Shown piece by piece: positions 7,332 through 16,379 of a DNA stretch of 53,787 bases. The position numbers and the translations under genes were made by a program. The notes below the pieces were generated by a model that saw only the letters and a program-made list of their open reading frames with translations, did no database searches and was not told the DNA's origin. The stretch's first letter is position 1; each line of letters begins with the position of its first letter. The stretch is taken from positions 1 to 53,787 of the forward strand of contig NZ_BMWA01000029.1 in the NCBI RefSeq assembly GCF_014650995.1, read 5' to 3'. The stretch is from Streptomyces viridiviolaceus. Lineage in GTDB: Bacteria > Actinomycetota > Actinomycetes > Streptomycetales > Streptomycetaceae.

Positions 7332-8678
7332 TCAGAATCCGCCGCCGAAGTCCCCTCCGCCGCCGAAGCCGCCACCACCGCCGAAGTCGCCGAAGCCGCC
7401 GCCGAAGTCTCCGGTGTCGAAGTCCGCACCGGAGACGTCGCCGCCCTCGTAGCCGCCGAAGTCGCCGTACCCGGCGCCGTAGTCGGCCGAGTAGGCCGGG
7501 GTGGCCATCATGCTGCCGAGCAGGGTGCCGACCAGCAGGCCGGGCAGGATGCCGCCGCCGAAGTATCCGCCCGCCCAGGGACCGTACGCGGGACCCGCGT
7601 CCCAGTACGGGCGGCGGCCGTAGTCGGTGTCCACCTCGCGGATCTCGGGGTCCCGGCCCTCGGCCAGACGGGTGCGGTCCGCGGCGCAGACGGGCACCTC
7701 GCGGGTGGCGCCGCCCGACGGGGTCCAGGTGACGTCGGCGACGGAGGGGCCGTGGCGCGGGTCGAAGAAGCAGGGCGGGCGCCGTTCGGGCAGCGGCGTG
7801 CCCTCCCGGCGGGCGGCGAGCTGGGCGAGCGAGAACCGGCCGTCCGCCACGGCCTGGGTGACCGCGCGGACGTCCTCCGGCCGGCGGGCTTCCGCCATGT
7901 ACGTCTTGGCCTGCTCGTAGGCGTCCAGCGCGCGTTCGTAGTCCGCGCGCATCGCGTCGTCCGCGCCCGGTTCCGCCGGGTGGAAGTCCAGCCGGTCCAG
8001 TTCCTCGCCGAACGCCGTGATGTCCTCGTCCACCACCACCCGCAGCTTCTCCAGGGCCTGCCGCTGCTCCTCCTCGTGGCGGCGCCGGTTGCGGCGTACC
8101 AGCGCGTAGGCGCCCGCGCCGCCGGCCACCAGGATGGCGCCGGTGGTGATCAGCGCCCCGGTGGGGACGGACTCGCCGCCGGTGTCCCAGGACGCCGGGG
8201 CCGCGCCGCGCACGCTGCGCAGCGCGTCCTCGACGAAGTCGTTCAGCTGGGCCTTGGGGTCACCCGCCCCCTGCACGGCCGTGACCAGGTTCTCCACTCC
8301 CTGGCGGCTGAGCACGCTGCTGTCGGCGCGGGCGTCGAAGCGGTCGCCGAGCCGGATGCCGTACAGACCGGTGACACCGGTTTCGGTACGGAGGTTCTGG
8401 AAGAGGTTCGCCGTGGGGTAGCCGTCCGGGAGGACCGCCACGAAGACGGGTTTGTCCGCGTCCTCGATCTTGTCGGCGAGCGCATCCGCGTCCGCCCGCG
8501 ACAGCAGGTCGGAGGCGGCCGGGTCGACGTAGACGGGGCTCTCGCGCAGGGCCGCGGCGATCTCGGAGACGTCGGTGGCCGCGTGCGCACCCGGGGCACC
8601 GGCCGTCAGCGCCGCCAGTGCGGCGAGGACCGGCACGACCAGCAGGCGTACGAGAACGGGAATGCGGGCGCCCTTCAT
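7332..8678 (-). CDS. Secreted/membrane-anchored protein with TPM-like N-domain and Gly-rich tail
   Basis: A 448-aa protein of unproven function. Residues 1-34 form a signal peptide (LVRLLVVPVLAALAAL...AHAATD). The extracytoplasmic part (about 35-165: SPVYVDPAASDLLS, KPVFVAVLPDG) resembles a TPM-like domain. A single helix (LITTGAILVAGGAGAYALV, about 175-193) precedes an Arg-rich stop-transfer, RRNRRRHEEEQ. The cytoplasmic part is helical and acidic. It ends with a short hydrophobic stretch (GGGILPGLLVGTLLG) and a tail of DFGGG/GFGGGG repeats. Such Gly/Phe tails are often flexible or phase-separating. The gene is convergent with the exporter and reads from its own promoter region at 8679-8944. 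Confidence 0.7.
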   Translation of the reverse strand: MKGARIPVLVRLLVVPVLAALAALTAGAPGAHAATDVSEIAAALRESPVYVDPAASDLLSRADADALADKIEDADKPVFVAVLPDGYPTANLFQNLRTETGVTGLYGIRLGDRFDARADSSVLSRQGVENLVTAVQGAGDPKAQLNDFVEDALRSVRGAAPASWDTGGESVPTGALITTGAILVAGGAGAYALVRRNRRRHEEEQRQALEKLRVVVDEDITAFGEELDRLDFHPAEPGADDAMRADYERALDAYEQAKTYMAEARRPEDVRAVTQAVADGRFSLAQLAARREGTPLPERRPPCFFDPRHGPSVADVTWTPSGGATREVPVCAADRTRLAEGRDPEIREVDTDYGRRPYWDAGPAYGPWAGGYFGGGILPGLLVGTLLGSMMATPAYSADYGAGYGDFGGYEGGDVSGADFDTGDFGGGFGDFGGGGGFGGGGDFGGGF

Positions 8679-8944
8679 ATGTTCGAAAGTACCCGAATAC
8701 AGGACAAAGAGACATCGTCACCGGTGGCTGATCCGAGCCCGTCCGAGTCGGTGTCCCTTCCGGGGGCGCCGGCGCCGGACCCGGCGGGACCCGCACCGGG
8801 CGCCCGTGGCGCACGAGTCGCCCCAACACACCGGTCACCACCAGCACTTGAACTCCTGCGACAGACGAGGCGGCTGCGCATACGATGCAGTCGCCCCCGT
8901 GGGCCGGCCGGCCGACGGGCTACAGCTGAAGGACAGGGGCGGGC

Positions 8945-9628
8945 ATGCTGGGCAGACGCAGGGCCGCGGACATGACGGTGTCCGAACTCACCGAACTGGA
9001 CCGGTCACGCACGCGGGCCGACCTCCTGTGGGAGCTGTTCCGGCACGCGGAGAGCGAGGTGACCACCGCCATCGGCTGGTACCTGGCCCGGCGCCGGGGC
9101 CCCTCCCGGTGGTCGCGTTCGCTGCGCGCCCTCGCCGCACTGCTGGGCATCGTCGGCACCATCACCCCGCTGGTGCACGCGGCCGACCCGACGGCCGTGC
9201 CGGCCGAGTGGGGTTTCGTCTTCCTGGCCGGAGGCGCCGGCTGCGTGCTCTTCGACCGGATCTTCGGCTTCTCCGCCTCCTGGACCCGCTACATACGCAC
9301 CGAACTGGCACTGCAGCAGGTCCTCAAGCGGGCCCAGTCGGAGTGGACCCAGACCTTCCTGAAGAGCACCGAGTCGCCCAGCGACAAGGAGACGGCCGCG
9401 CTCCTGGGAGTGATCGAGCGGCTCCGCGCGGACGCCCAGCGCCTCATGGAGGAGGAGAGCGCCGCGTGGGTCGGCTATCTGGCGGACGGGATGGAGGAGC
9501 TCACCCGCTCCACGGCGCACGCCTCAGGTCAGCGGCCGGGCCCCACCGGTCTGTTCCGGCTGGACCGGCTGCCCGGGCGTGAGCGGACAGCCGACCAGAC
9601 GCAGCGTCCCCGCGACACGGCCCTGTGA
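8945..9628 (+). CDS. Two-helix membrane protein, SLATT-like
   Basis: A 227-aa protein. An N-terminal helical segment (ELDRSRTRADLLWELFRHAE) ends in IGWYLARRRGPSRWSR. Two membrane helices follow (LAALLGIVGTITPLVHA and WGFVFLAGGAGCVLF). After them comes a long amphipathic helical region (RTELALQQVLKRAQSEW...) and a polar tail. This architecture resembles SLATT-domain proteins, two-helix membrane proteins predicted to act as effectors with nucleotide-sensing or conflict systems. No SMODS, SLOG or CD-NTase partner lies nearby, so that role is only an inference. The start could be ATG 8945 or 8972; AAGGA at about 8930 slightly favours the first. Confidence 0.55.
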   Translation: MLGRRRAADMTVSELTELDRSRTRADLLWELFRHAESEVTTAIGWYLARRRGPSRWSRSLRALAALLGIVGTITPLVHAADPTAVPAEWGFVFLAGGAGCVLFDRIFGFSASWTRYIRTELALQQVLKRAQSEWTQTFLKSTESPSDKETAALLGVIERLRADAQRLMEEESAAWVGYLADGMEELTRSTAHASGQRPGPTGLFRLDRLPGRERTADQTQRPRDTAL

Positions 9629-9682
9629 CGGGTGCCGCGGCGGACCTCCCGACGCCCACCCGGGCCGGCGGGGGGACCCCCG

Positions 9683-11287
9683 CTACTTCGCCGGCTCCAC
9701 CCCGGCCCGCAGCAGCCCGTAGGCGTACGCGTCCTCCAGGGCCTGCCAGGAGGCGGCGATGACGTTGTCCGCCACGCCCACCGTGGACCACTCCCCCGCC
9801 CCGTCGGAGGTGGAGATCAGTACGCGGGTGGTGGACTGGGTGCCGTGCTTGCCCTCCAGGATGCGGACCTTGTAGTCGACCAGCTCCAGCTTGGCGAGCT
9901 GCGGGTAGATCTTCTCCAGGGCGACGCGCAGGGCCCGGTCCAGGGCGTTGACCGGTCCGTTGCCCTCGGCCGTGGCGACGATGCGCTCGCCCTTGGCCCA
10001 CAGCTTGACGGTGGCCTCGTTGGCGTGGGTGCCGTCGGGGCGGTCCTCGACGATGGCCCGCCAGGACTCGACCTCGAAGTACGTCAGGGGCCTGCCCTCG
10101 GCCTCGGCGCGCAGCAGCAGTTCGAAGCTGGCGTCGGCCGCCTCGTAGGTGTAGCCCTTGAGCTCCCGCTCCTTCACCCGCTCCACGACCCGGCCGACCA
10201 GTTCCCGGTCGCCGCCGAGGTCGATGCCCAGCTCCTTGCCCTTGAGCTCGATCGAGGCGCGGCCCGCCATGTCGGAGACCAGCATCCGCATGGTGTTGCC
10301 GACCAGCTCCGGGTCGATGTGCTGGTACAGGTCCGGGTCGACCTTGATGGCGGAGGCGTGCAGGCCCGCCTTGTGGGCAAAGGCGGAGACGCCGACGTAG
10401 GGCTGGTGGGTGGAGGGGGTGAGGTTGACGACCTCGGCGATGGCGTGCGAGATGCGGGTCATCTCGCTCAGGCGCCCTTCGGGGAGGACCTTCTTGCCGT
10501 ACTTCAGCTCCAGGGCGGCCACCACCGGGAAGAGGTTGGCGTTGCCGACGCGCTCGCCGTAGCCGTTCGCCGTGCACTGGACGTGGGTCGCGCCGGCGTC
10601 GACCGCGGCGAGCGTGTTCGCCACCGCGCAGCCGGTGTCGTCCTGGGCGTGGATGCCGAGCCGGGCGCCGGTGTCGGCCAGCACCGTGGAGACGACGGCC
10701 TGGATCTGCGCCGGGAGCATGCCGCCGTTGGTGTCGCAGAGGATGACGACGTCGGCCCCGGCCTCCGAGGCCGTGCGGACCACCGCCTTGGCGTACTCGG
10801 GGTTGGCGCGGTAGCCGTCGAAGAAGTGCTCGCAGTCGACGAAGACCCGGCGGCCCTGCTCCCTGAGGAAGGAGACCGTGTCGCGGACCATCGCCAGGTT
10901 CTCGTCGAGGGTGGTGCGCAGCGCCAGCTCCACGTGCCGGTCGTGGGACTTGGCGACCAGGGTGATCACCGGGGCACCGGACTCCAGCAGTGCCCTGACC
11001 TGCGGGTCCTCGGCGGCGGTGGTCCCGGCGCGACGGGTGGAGCCGAAGGCGACCAGCTGGGCGTGCCGGAAGTCGATCTCCTGCCGGGCGCGCGCGAAGA
11101 ACTCGGTGTCCCGCGGGTTCGCGCCGGGCCAGCCGCCCTCGATGAAGCCCACGCCGAAGTCGTCCAGGTGCCGTGCGATGGCCAGCTTGTCCGCGACGGT
11201 GAGGTTGATGCCCTCGCGCTGCGCGCCATCGCGCAGGGTGGTGTCGAAGACGTGGAAGGAATCGTCGAGTTCGCTGGTAGCGGTCAT
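9683..11287 (-). CDS. cimA: Citramalate synthase / LeuA-type acyltransferase
   Basis: A 534-aa DRE-TIM metallolyase-family condensing enzyme. The N-terminal TIM barrel shows FDTTLRDGAQREG (catalytic Arg and metal Asp), GGWPGANPRDTEF, the CTANGYGERVGN metal-binding region and HKAGLHASAIKVDP. The last about 140 residues form a LeuA-type allosteric dimer domain. GGWPGANP and overall length fit the (R)-citramalate synthase branch rather than 2-isopropylmalate synthase. It joins pyruvate and acetyl-CoA, opening a threonine-independent route to 2-ketobutyrate and isoleucine. The ATG at 11287 has AGGAG ten bases upstream. A leader peptide and a terminator hairpin precede it, suggesting attenuation by branched-chain aminoacyl-tRNA supply. 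It could instead be a second LeuA. Confidence 0.85.
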   Translation of the reverse strand: MTATSELDDSFHVFDTTLRDGAQREGINLTVADKLAIARHLDDFGVGFIEGGWPGANPRDTEFFARARQEIDFRHAQLVAFGSTRRAGTTAAEDPQVRALLESGAPVITLVAKSHDRHVELALRTTLDENLAMVRDTVSFLREQGRRVFVDCEHFFDGYRANPEYAKAVVRTASEAGADVVILCDTNGGMLPAQIQAVVSTVLADTGARLGIHAQDDTGCAVANTLAAVDAGATHVQCTANGYGERVGNANLFPVVAALELKYGKKVLPEGRLSEMTRISHAIAEVVNLTPSTHQPYVGVSAFAHKAGLHASAIKVDPDLYQHIDPELVGNTMRMLVSDMAGRASIELKGKELGIDLGGDRELVGRVVERVKERELKGYTYEAADASFELLLRAEAEGRPLTYFEVESWRAIVEDRPDGTHANEATVKLWAKGERIVATAEGNGPVNALDRALRVALEKIYPQLAKLELVDYKVRILEGKHGTQSTTRVLISTSDGAGEWSTVGVADNVIAASWQALEDAYAYGLLRAGVEPAK

Positions 11288-11387
11288 GATCTGAAGGCTC
11301 CTGATATGGGATCTCGGTCTACCGGAATGACCGGCTCCACCGCCCCTATGATCCCTCGCGCTCCCCTCCCGGCTTGTGGTGGGCCAG

Positions 11388-11420
11388 GAAAACGAAAAAC
11401 CTCTCGCGGGTGCGAGAGGT
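11388..11420 (-). terminator. Rho-independent terminator/attenuator upstream of cimA
   Basis: Read on the minus strand, ACCTCTCGC-ACCC-GCGAGAGGT forms a 9-bp stem with a 4-nt loop, followed directly by TTTTCGTTTTCC. It lies about 100 bp before the cimA start and after the leader peptide stop, where a transcription attenuator would be expected. Strong T-tracts are uncommon in this genome, which makes it stand out. Confidence 0.8.
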
Positions 11421-11474
11421 CTGCGCGCGGGTCGAGGACGACGGTGTCCGCCCGTACCTGGTCGTACGTGGCGG

Positions 11475-11525
11475 TCACTGCGGACCGGCGCGCCTGCTGC
11501 CAATAACCATGGCGAACGAGAGCAC
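11475..11525 (-). CDS. Candidate cimA leader peptide MLSFAMVIGSRRAGPQ
   Basis: A 16-codon reading frame starts with GTG six bases after CAGACT, so it looks leaderless. It contains adjacent GTT and ATT codons, both rare in this genome, coding Val and Ile. The core VIGSRRAG resembles VLGKRVG of the ilvB leader at 33823-33864. The terminator hairpin starts about 55 bp after its stop. An internal ATG (11510) would give MVIGSRRAGPQ. Confidence 0.55.
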   Translation of the reverse strand: MLSFAMVIGSRRAGPQ

Positions 11526-11590
11526 GGGGGCAGTCTGGCACATTCCGTCCCCGTGCTCACCGTCCGTCTCAGGATGCGAACAGAGGGCGT

Positions 11591-12868
11591 TCAGCGAAGG
11601 CGCCGGACGAAGCCGTCGTAGTGGCCGTTGGTGTCGCCCGGGACGAGTTGCGCGGAGTCGCTGCCGAGGCCGATGCGCCGGGCGTCGGCGCTCACCCAGG
11701 ACACCGTGACGGGGGCGTCTGTCACCGGGCCCCCGGCGACGGATTCGCTGACCGTACGGGTGGTGCCGGTGCGCAGGTCACGGAGGTAGACGTTGGCCGG
11801 TCCGAGCCGCCCGTCCGCCGACCGGGGATCCGCCTGGTAGGCCAGATACCGGCCGTCCGGGCTGAGCACCGGCTGGCGGGGCCCCGCCTCCCCGGCCGCT
11901 CCCGGATCGACGCGCCGGGTGACGTCCGCGCGCAGGTCTCGGACGTAGAGGTGGGTGTCGTCCCCGGGGGTCTCGCCCGGCACCAGGTCGTCGCCCCAGT
12001 ACTGGAAGGCGATGGTCCGGCCGTCCGCGGAGAGCGAGGCGGGCAACGCATACCGCTCGGCCGGGGTGCCGTCCGCCCTGACGTTGACCTGCTCCTCGGT
12101 ACCGGTGCGGCGGTCGTGGACCCAGGTGGCGCCGCCTGAGCTGCGCGGCACCATCTGGGTGTACGCCACATGGCGGCCGTCGGCGCTGATGGCCTGCAGC
12201 AGGGCGGGGTTGGACGGGCGGTCGCGGTTGCTGATCCGCTCCACGGCGCCGGTGCGCCGGTCGAGGACGTACACGGCTCCGAAGAGGTCGCCGGGCTCCT
12301 GCTCCATCCGGTCGGCCTTGGCGTTGAAGGCGATGTAGCGGGCGTCCGCCGACATGACGGCACCGCCCGCGTGGGCGGAACCCCCGTCGAGGCCGACGCT
12401 GATCCGCTCGGTGGTGCCGGTGCGCCGGTCGTGCAGGTAGATGTCGTACGCCCCCGCGTCCGCGGGCGGTGTCTCCCACTCGACCAGGTTCCTGGCCTGG
12501 GAGCGGAACAGGACGTACCGCCCGTCGGAGCTGACGGCGAGCGCGGACGAGTCCCCGTCGGCCTGCACGCCGTCCGGGCCGACGTTGACCCGCTCGACGG
12601 TGCCCTTGCGCAGGTCGCGCACGAAGACGTCGGCGAGCGCGTTGGTGTCGCCGGGCACCAGGTTGGACGCGTACCCCGAGAAGACCGCGAACCGGCCGTC
12701 GGCGCTGAGCTGCGGGCCGTACGAGTCGCCGTCGCCCTGCTCTCCCGTCGCCGCCAGCGTGACCCTCTCGGTGCCCGGCTTCGGCGCCGGTGCCGCCGAG
12801 GTCGCCGACAGCGCGACCATCGCCCCCGCGAGCACCGCGACGGACGCTCCACGCATGGATCTGTGCAC
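11591..12868 (-). CDS. Secreted WD40-like/TolB-like beta-propeller protein
   Basis: A 425-aa exported protein made almost wholly of repeated propeller blades. The N-terminus (MHRSMRGASVAVLAGAMVAL...SAAPAPKP) is a signal peptide. Blades carry repeated LSADGRFAVF, VSSDGRYVLF, MSADARYIAF, ISADGRHVAY, LSADGRTIAF and LSPDGRYLAY, each followed by D[IV][YF][LV][HR]DRRTGTTER-like strands, at about 45-60 residue spacing. This is the PD40/TolB-type repeat. No catalytic motif is visible, so a binding or scaffold role is most likely. The GTG at 12868 was chosen because GGGGG lies four bases upstream; ATG 12856 is the alternative. It stands alone between cimA and the urease cluster. Confidence 0.8.
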   Translation of the reverse strand: MHRSMRGASVAVLAGAMVALSATSAAPAPKPGTERVTLAATGEQGDGDSYGPQLSADGRFAVFSGYASNLVPGDTNALADVFVRDLRKGTVERVNVGPDGVQADGDSSALAVSSDGRYVLFRSQARNLVEWETPPADAGAYDIYLHDRRTGTTERISVGLDGGSAHAGGAVMSADARYIAFNAKADRMEQEPGDLFGAVYVLDRRTGAVERISNRDRPSNPALLQAISADGRHVAYTQMVPRSSGGATWVHDRRTGTEEQVNVRADGTPAERYALPASLSADGRTIAFQYWGDDLVPGETPGDDTHLYVRDLRADVTRRVDPGAAGEAGPRQPVLSPDGRYLAYQADPRSADGRLGPANVYLRDLRTGTTRTVSESVAGGPVTDAPVTVSWVSADARRIGLGSDSAQLVPGDTNGHYDGFVRRLR

Positions 12869-12990
12869 TGTTCCCCCTGTATCCCCGTTGACGCCTTTCC
12901 CCCGGCCCCGCGCCGAGGGCTCCCCCCGAGCCAAACGCATCGCACGCGGCAGGGTCAATCACCCGTATTGCGTACAACCCGGGCGGGGGC

Positions 12991-13590
12991 TCAGGCGTCC
13001 GCGAGGAGGCCGCTCGCCAGGAACTCCCTTACGTGGCCGAGGACTTGGTCCCGGTCCATGCCCCGCAGCCCGATCGCCACGTGGATGGAGAAGCCGTCGA
13101 GCAGGGCGCGCAGGCGGGCCGCGTAACGGTCGGGATCGACGGGGCGGAACTCGCCGCGCGAGATGCCCTCGGCGAGCAGGGCGACCAGGTCCCGGTGCCA
13201 GGCGCCCTCGATGGCCGCCTGCCGGTCGCGGGCGTCGTCGGCGGCGTTCTGCGAGCGGTTCCACACCTCCAGCCACAGCGTCCAGTGCGGGTCGCGGTGA
13301 CCCTCGGGGACGTACAGGTCGACGTAGGCGTCGAGGCGTTCGCGGGCAGGCCCCGGCCGGGCGAGCAGCCGGCCGCGCGCGGCGCCGAGGCGGCCCTCGC
13401 TCCACTCCAGGGTCTGCAGCAGCAGTTCGTCCTTGGAGTGGAAGTAGTAGAGCAGGTGGCCGCTGCTCATGCCGACCTCGCGGCCGAGCGCCGCCATGGT
13501 GAGTTTCTCCAGGCCGCGCTCGGCGATCATCTCCATGGCGGCGGCGAGGACGTCCTCACGCGGCGGGGCCTGCCTGCGCCCACCGGCCAT
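12991..13590 (-). CDS. TetR-family regulator of the urease/agmatine deiminase cluster
   Basis: A 199-aa TetR/AcrR repressor. The N-terminal HTH is clear (VLAAAMEMIAERGLEKLTMA, then ALGREVGMSSGHLLYYFHSKDELL, residues about 13-56), and is followed by a helical ligand domain. It is the last gene of the minus-strand run ureAB-ureC-aguA-tetR, 15 bp after aguA, and so probably belongs to the operon. The BetI-like length and its position make it the best candidate to bind the TTAGAG...CTCTAA sites between ureAB and the permease (17100-17185). Its inducer is unknown; a polyamine, agmatine or nucleobase-like compound would fit the neighbours. Confidence 0.85.
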   Translation of the reverse strand: MAGGRRQAPPREDVLAAAMEMIAERGLEKLTMAALGREVGMSSGHLLYYFHSKDELLLQTLEWSEGRLGAARGRLLARPGPARERLDAYVDLYVPEGHRDPHWTLWLEVWNRSQNAADDARDRQAAIEGAWHRDLVALLAEGISRGEFRPVDPDRYAARLRALLDGFSIHVAIGLRGMDRDQVLGHVREFLASGLLADA

Positions 13591-13605
13591 GTGCTGCTCC
13601 CCTGG

Positions 13606-14646
13606 TCACTGGATCCTCGGCTGCTGCTGGGTGATGCAGTGGATGCCTCCTCCACCCGCGAAGATCGTACGCGCGTCGACCAGGGTCACCGTGCGCTGCG
13701 GGTGGAGCCGGCGGAAGATGCCGGCCGCCATCTCGTCGCGCGGGTCGTCGAAGCCGCAGAGCACAACGCCGCCGTTGCAGACGTAGTGGTTGATGTAGGA
13801 GTAGTCGGCCCAGTGGCCGTCGGCCTCCAGCACGGTCGGGGCGGGGACCTCGACGACCTCCAGGCGGCGGCCCTTGGCGTCGGTGGCGGACTTCAGGATG
13901 CCGATGGCCTCCTTCGTCACCTCGTGGTCGGGGTGGGCCGGGTCGGGCTGGTGGTGGGCGACGACGACGCCCGGTCCGGCGAAGGCGGCGACGATGTCGA
14001 CGTGGCCGAGGGTGCCGTACCCGTACGGGGGGTAGTCGGCGGTGAGGCCGCGCGGGAGCCAGATCGCCTTGCTGGTGCCGAGGTGGGCGTGGATCTCCGC
14101 CTCGACCTGTTCCCTGGTCCAGCCGGGGTTGCGCTCGGGGCCGAGCTGCACGGTCTCGGTGAGCAGCACCGTGCCCTCGCCGTCGACGTGGATGCCGCCG
14201 CCCTCGTTGACGAGCCGGGAGGCGTACGTCCGGGCGCCCGCGAGGTCGGCGACGTGACGGCCGATCTTCGCGTCGTGCTCCCAGCGGGCCCAGTCCTGGG
14301 CGCCCCAGCCGTTGAACGTCCAGTCGACGGCGGCGAGTTCCCGGCCGTCGGTCAGGAACGTCGGGCCGATGTCGCGCATCCAGGCGTCGTCCAGCTCGCG
14401 TTCGACGGTGTCGACGTCCGGGCCGAGGAGGGCTTGCGCCTCGGCCGACTGGCCCGGGCCGCACACCACCGTGACCGGCTCGAAGCGCCGTACCGCGCGG
14501 GCGACCGACGCCCAGGCGCGGCGCGATGCGGCCAGGTCCCCGGGGTCGTCGAAGGTGGGGTTGGGGCCGGGCCACGCCATCCAGGTGCGCTCGTGCGGAG
14601 CCCACTCGGGGGGCATGCGGAAGCCGTCGGCGGCAGGCGTGTTCAT
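13606..14646 (-). CDS. aguA: Agmatine deiminase
   Basis: A 346-aa member of the guanidine-modifying pentein family that converts agmatine to N-carbamoylputrescine and ammonia. Visible landmarks are MPPEWAPHERTWMAWPG at the N-terminus, the catalytic His region GGGIHVDGEGTVLLTE (about 190-205), DIVAAFAGPG and the C-terminal nucleophile Cys in GGGGIHCITQQQP. The ATG at 14646 has AAGGAC eight bases upstream, and ureC ends 20 bp before it. Sharing a transcript with urease genes suggests joint release of ammonia from guanidino or ureido compounds. No N-carbamoylputrescine amidohydrolase is in the window. Peptidyl-arginine deiminase-like relatives could have other substrates. Confidence 0.88.
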   Translation of the reverse strand: MNTPAADGFRMPPEWAPHERTWMAWPGPNPTFDDPGDLAASRRAWASVARAVRRFEPVTVVCGPGQSAEAQALLGPDVDTVERELDDAWMRDIGPTFLTDGRELAAVDWTFNGWGAQDWARWEHDAKIGRHVADLAGARTYASRLVNEGGGIHVDGEGTVLLTETVQLGPERNPGWTREQVEAEIHAHLGTSKAIWLPRGLTADYPPYGYGTLGHVDIVAAFAGPGVVVAHHQPDPAHPDHEVTKEAIGILKSATDAKGRRLEVVEVPAPTVLEADGHWADYSYINHYVCNGGVVLCGFDDPRDEMAAGIFRRLHPQRTVTLVDARTIFAGGGGIHCITQQQPRIQ

Positions 14647-14666
14647 ACGGGGGTCCTTTTGGTCCT

Positions 14667-16379
14667 TCACAGGAAGTACAGGCGGTTGAGGGAGACGGAG
14701 TCGGCCGGGTCGGAGCGCAGCGGGTCGCCGTCGAGGGTGACCAGCCCGGTGCGCTGGTCGACCTCGACCGCTCCGGTACGGGAGTTCAGGCGCAGGTCGG
14801 CCGGGCCGATGCCGCGCGTGCCGCGCACGGCGACCCTGCGACGGCGGGTCGGCATCGTGTCGCCTCCCTGGTCGAGGGCGGCCTGGGCGACGAAGGCGAC
14901 GGAGATGTCGGCCGGCGTGGCGCCGTGGGCCCCGAACTGCGGGCCGAGCACGAGGGGTTCACAGGTGTCGGTGGCCGCGTTCGGGTCGCCGACCACGCCG
15001 TACGCCGGAAAGCCGGACTTCAGCACGAGCTGCGGCTTGGCGCCGAAGTACTCCGGCCGCCACAGCACGATGTCGGCGAGCTTGCCGACCTCGATGGAGC
15101 CGACCTCGTGGGAGAGGCCGTGGGCGATGGCGGGGTTGATGGTCAGCTTGGCCATGTAGCGCAGGACGCGCTCGTTGTCGTCGTCCCCGTCGGCACCGAA
15201 CTGGGCCTTCATCTTCCCGGCCATGGCGAAGGTCCGGCGGACGGTCTCGCCTGCGCGGCCCATGCCCTGCGCGTCGGAGGAGGTGATGCCGATGGCGCCC
15301 AGGTCGTGCAGCACGTCCTCGGCGCCCATGGTCCCGGCGCGGATGCGGTCGCGGGCCATGGCGGCGTCGCCCGGCAGGTCGGTCTTCAGGTCGTGGACGG
15401 AGACGATCATGCCGTAGTGCTCGGCGACCGCGTCCCGGCCGAAGGGCAGGGTGGGGTTGGTGGAGGAGCCGATGACGTTGGGGACGCCGGCCATCTTCAG
15501 CACGTTGGGGACGTGTCCGCCGCCGCAGCCCTCGATGTGGAAGGCGTGGATGGTGCGGCCCTCCAGCACCCGGAGGGTGTCCTCCACGGAGAGGCATTCG
15601 TTCAGGCCGTCGCTGTGCAGGGCGACCTGGACGTCGTGTTCTTCGGCGACGCGCAGCGCGGTGTCCAGCGCCCGCGTGTGGGCGCCCATGTCCTCGTGCA
15701 CCTTGAAACCGCAGGCGCCGCCCTCGGCCAGCGCCTCGATGAGCGGGGCCTGGTGGGAGGACGAACCCCGGCCCAGGAAGCCGATGTTGACCGGCCAGGC
15801 GTCGAAGGCGCCGAACGCGTGCTTCAGCGCCCACGGCGAGTTGACGCCGACGCCCCACACCGGGCCGAACTCCTGCCCGATGATCGTCGTCACGCCGGAC
15901 GCCAGCGAGGCCTCCATGATGCGCGGCGACAGCAGGTGGACGTGGGTGTCGACGGCGCCGGCGGTGGCGATGAGACCCTCGCCGGAGACGATCGAGGTGC
16001 CGGTGCCGACCACGACGTCGACCCCGTCCAGGGTGTCGGGGTTCCCGGCCCGGCCGATGGCGTGGATCCGGCCCTCGCGGATGCCGATCGACACCTTGCG
16101 GATGCCCAGCGCCGCGTCGATGACGACGACGTTGCTGATGACGACGTCGCAGGTCTCCCGCACCGCGGCGGCCTTGAGGTGCAGTCCGTCGCGGGCGGTC
16201 TTGCCGAAGCCGGCGAGGAACTCGTCGCCGTGGCTCTGCGCGTCGGACTCGACGCGGACGACCAGGCCCGAGTCGCCGAGGCGGACGCGGTCGCCGGCGC
16301 GCGGGCCGTGGGTGGCGGCGTAGGCGTGGGGGTCGATGTGGATCGACTCGTTGATCTCGCGTCCCTTCGAGCGGCTCAT
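14667..16379 (-). CDS. ureC: Urease alpha subunit, atypical
   Basis: A 570-aa amidohydrolase with usual urease alpha length. All nickel ligands can be matched: HVHLLSP (two His), carbamylated Lys and His in GFKVHEDMG, His in ALHSDGLNE, His in FHIEGCGGGH and Asp in TSSDAQGMGR. It departs from normal ureases around the active site. The flap reads SVHDLKTD where ureases have CHHLDP, so the flap Cys is Val and the His after the catalytic His is Asp. HEDWG is HEDMG, HTDTLNE is HSDGLNE, and the GGTGPA region is QEFGPVWG. It overlaps ureAB by 4 bp (ATGA-type coupling). No ureDEFG maturation genes are nearby. It may be a urease paralogue with altered substrate. Confidence 0.88.
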   Translation of the reverse strand: MSRSKGREINESIHIDPHAYAATHGPRAGDRVRLGDSGLVVRVESDAQSHGDEFLAGFGKTARDGLHLKAAAVRETCDVVISNVVVIDAALGIRKVSIGIREGRIHAIGRAGNPDTLDGVDVVVGTGTSIVSGEGLIATAGAVDTHVHLLSPRIMEASLASGVTTIIGQEFGPVWGVGVNSPWALKHAFGAFDAWPVNIGFLGRGSSSHQAPLIEALAEGGACGFKVHEDMGAHTRALDTALRVAEEHDVQVALHSDGLNECLSVEDTLRVLEGRTIHAFHIEGCGGGHVPNVLKMAGVPNVIGSSTNPTLPFGRDAVAEHYGMIVSVHDLKTDLPGDAAMARDRIRAGTMGAEDVLHDLGAIGITSSDAQGMGRAGETVRRTFAMAGKMKAQFGADGDDDNERVLRYMAKLTINPAIAHGLSHEVGSIEVGKLADIVLWRPEYFGAKPQLVLKSGFPAYGVVGDPNAATDTCEPLVLGPQFGAHGATPADISVAFVAQAALDQGGDTMPTRRRRVAVRGTRGIGPADLRLNSRTGAVEVDQRTGLVTLDGDPLRSDPADSVSLNRLYFL

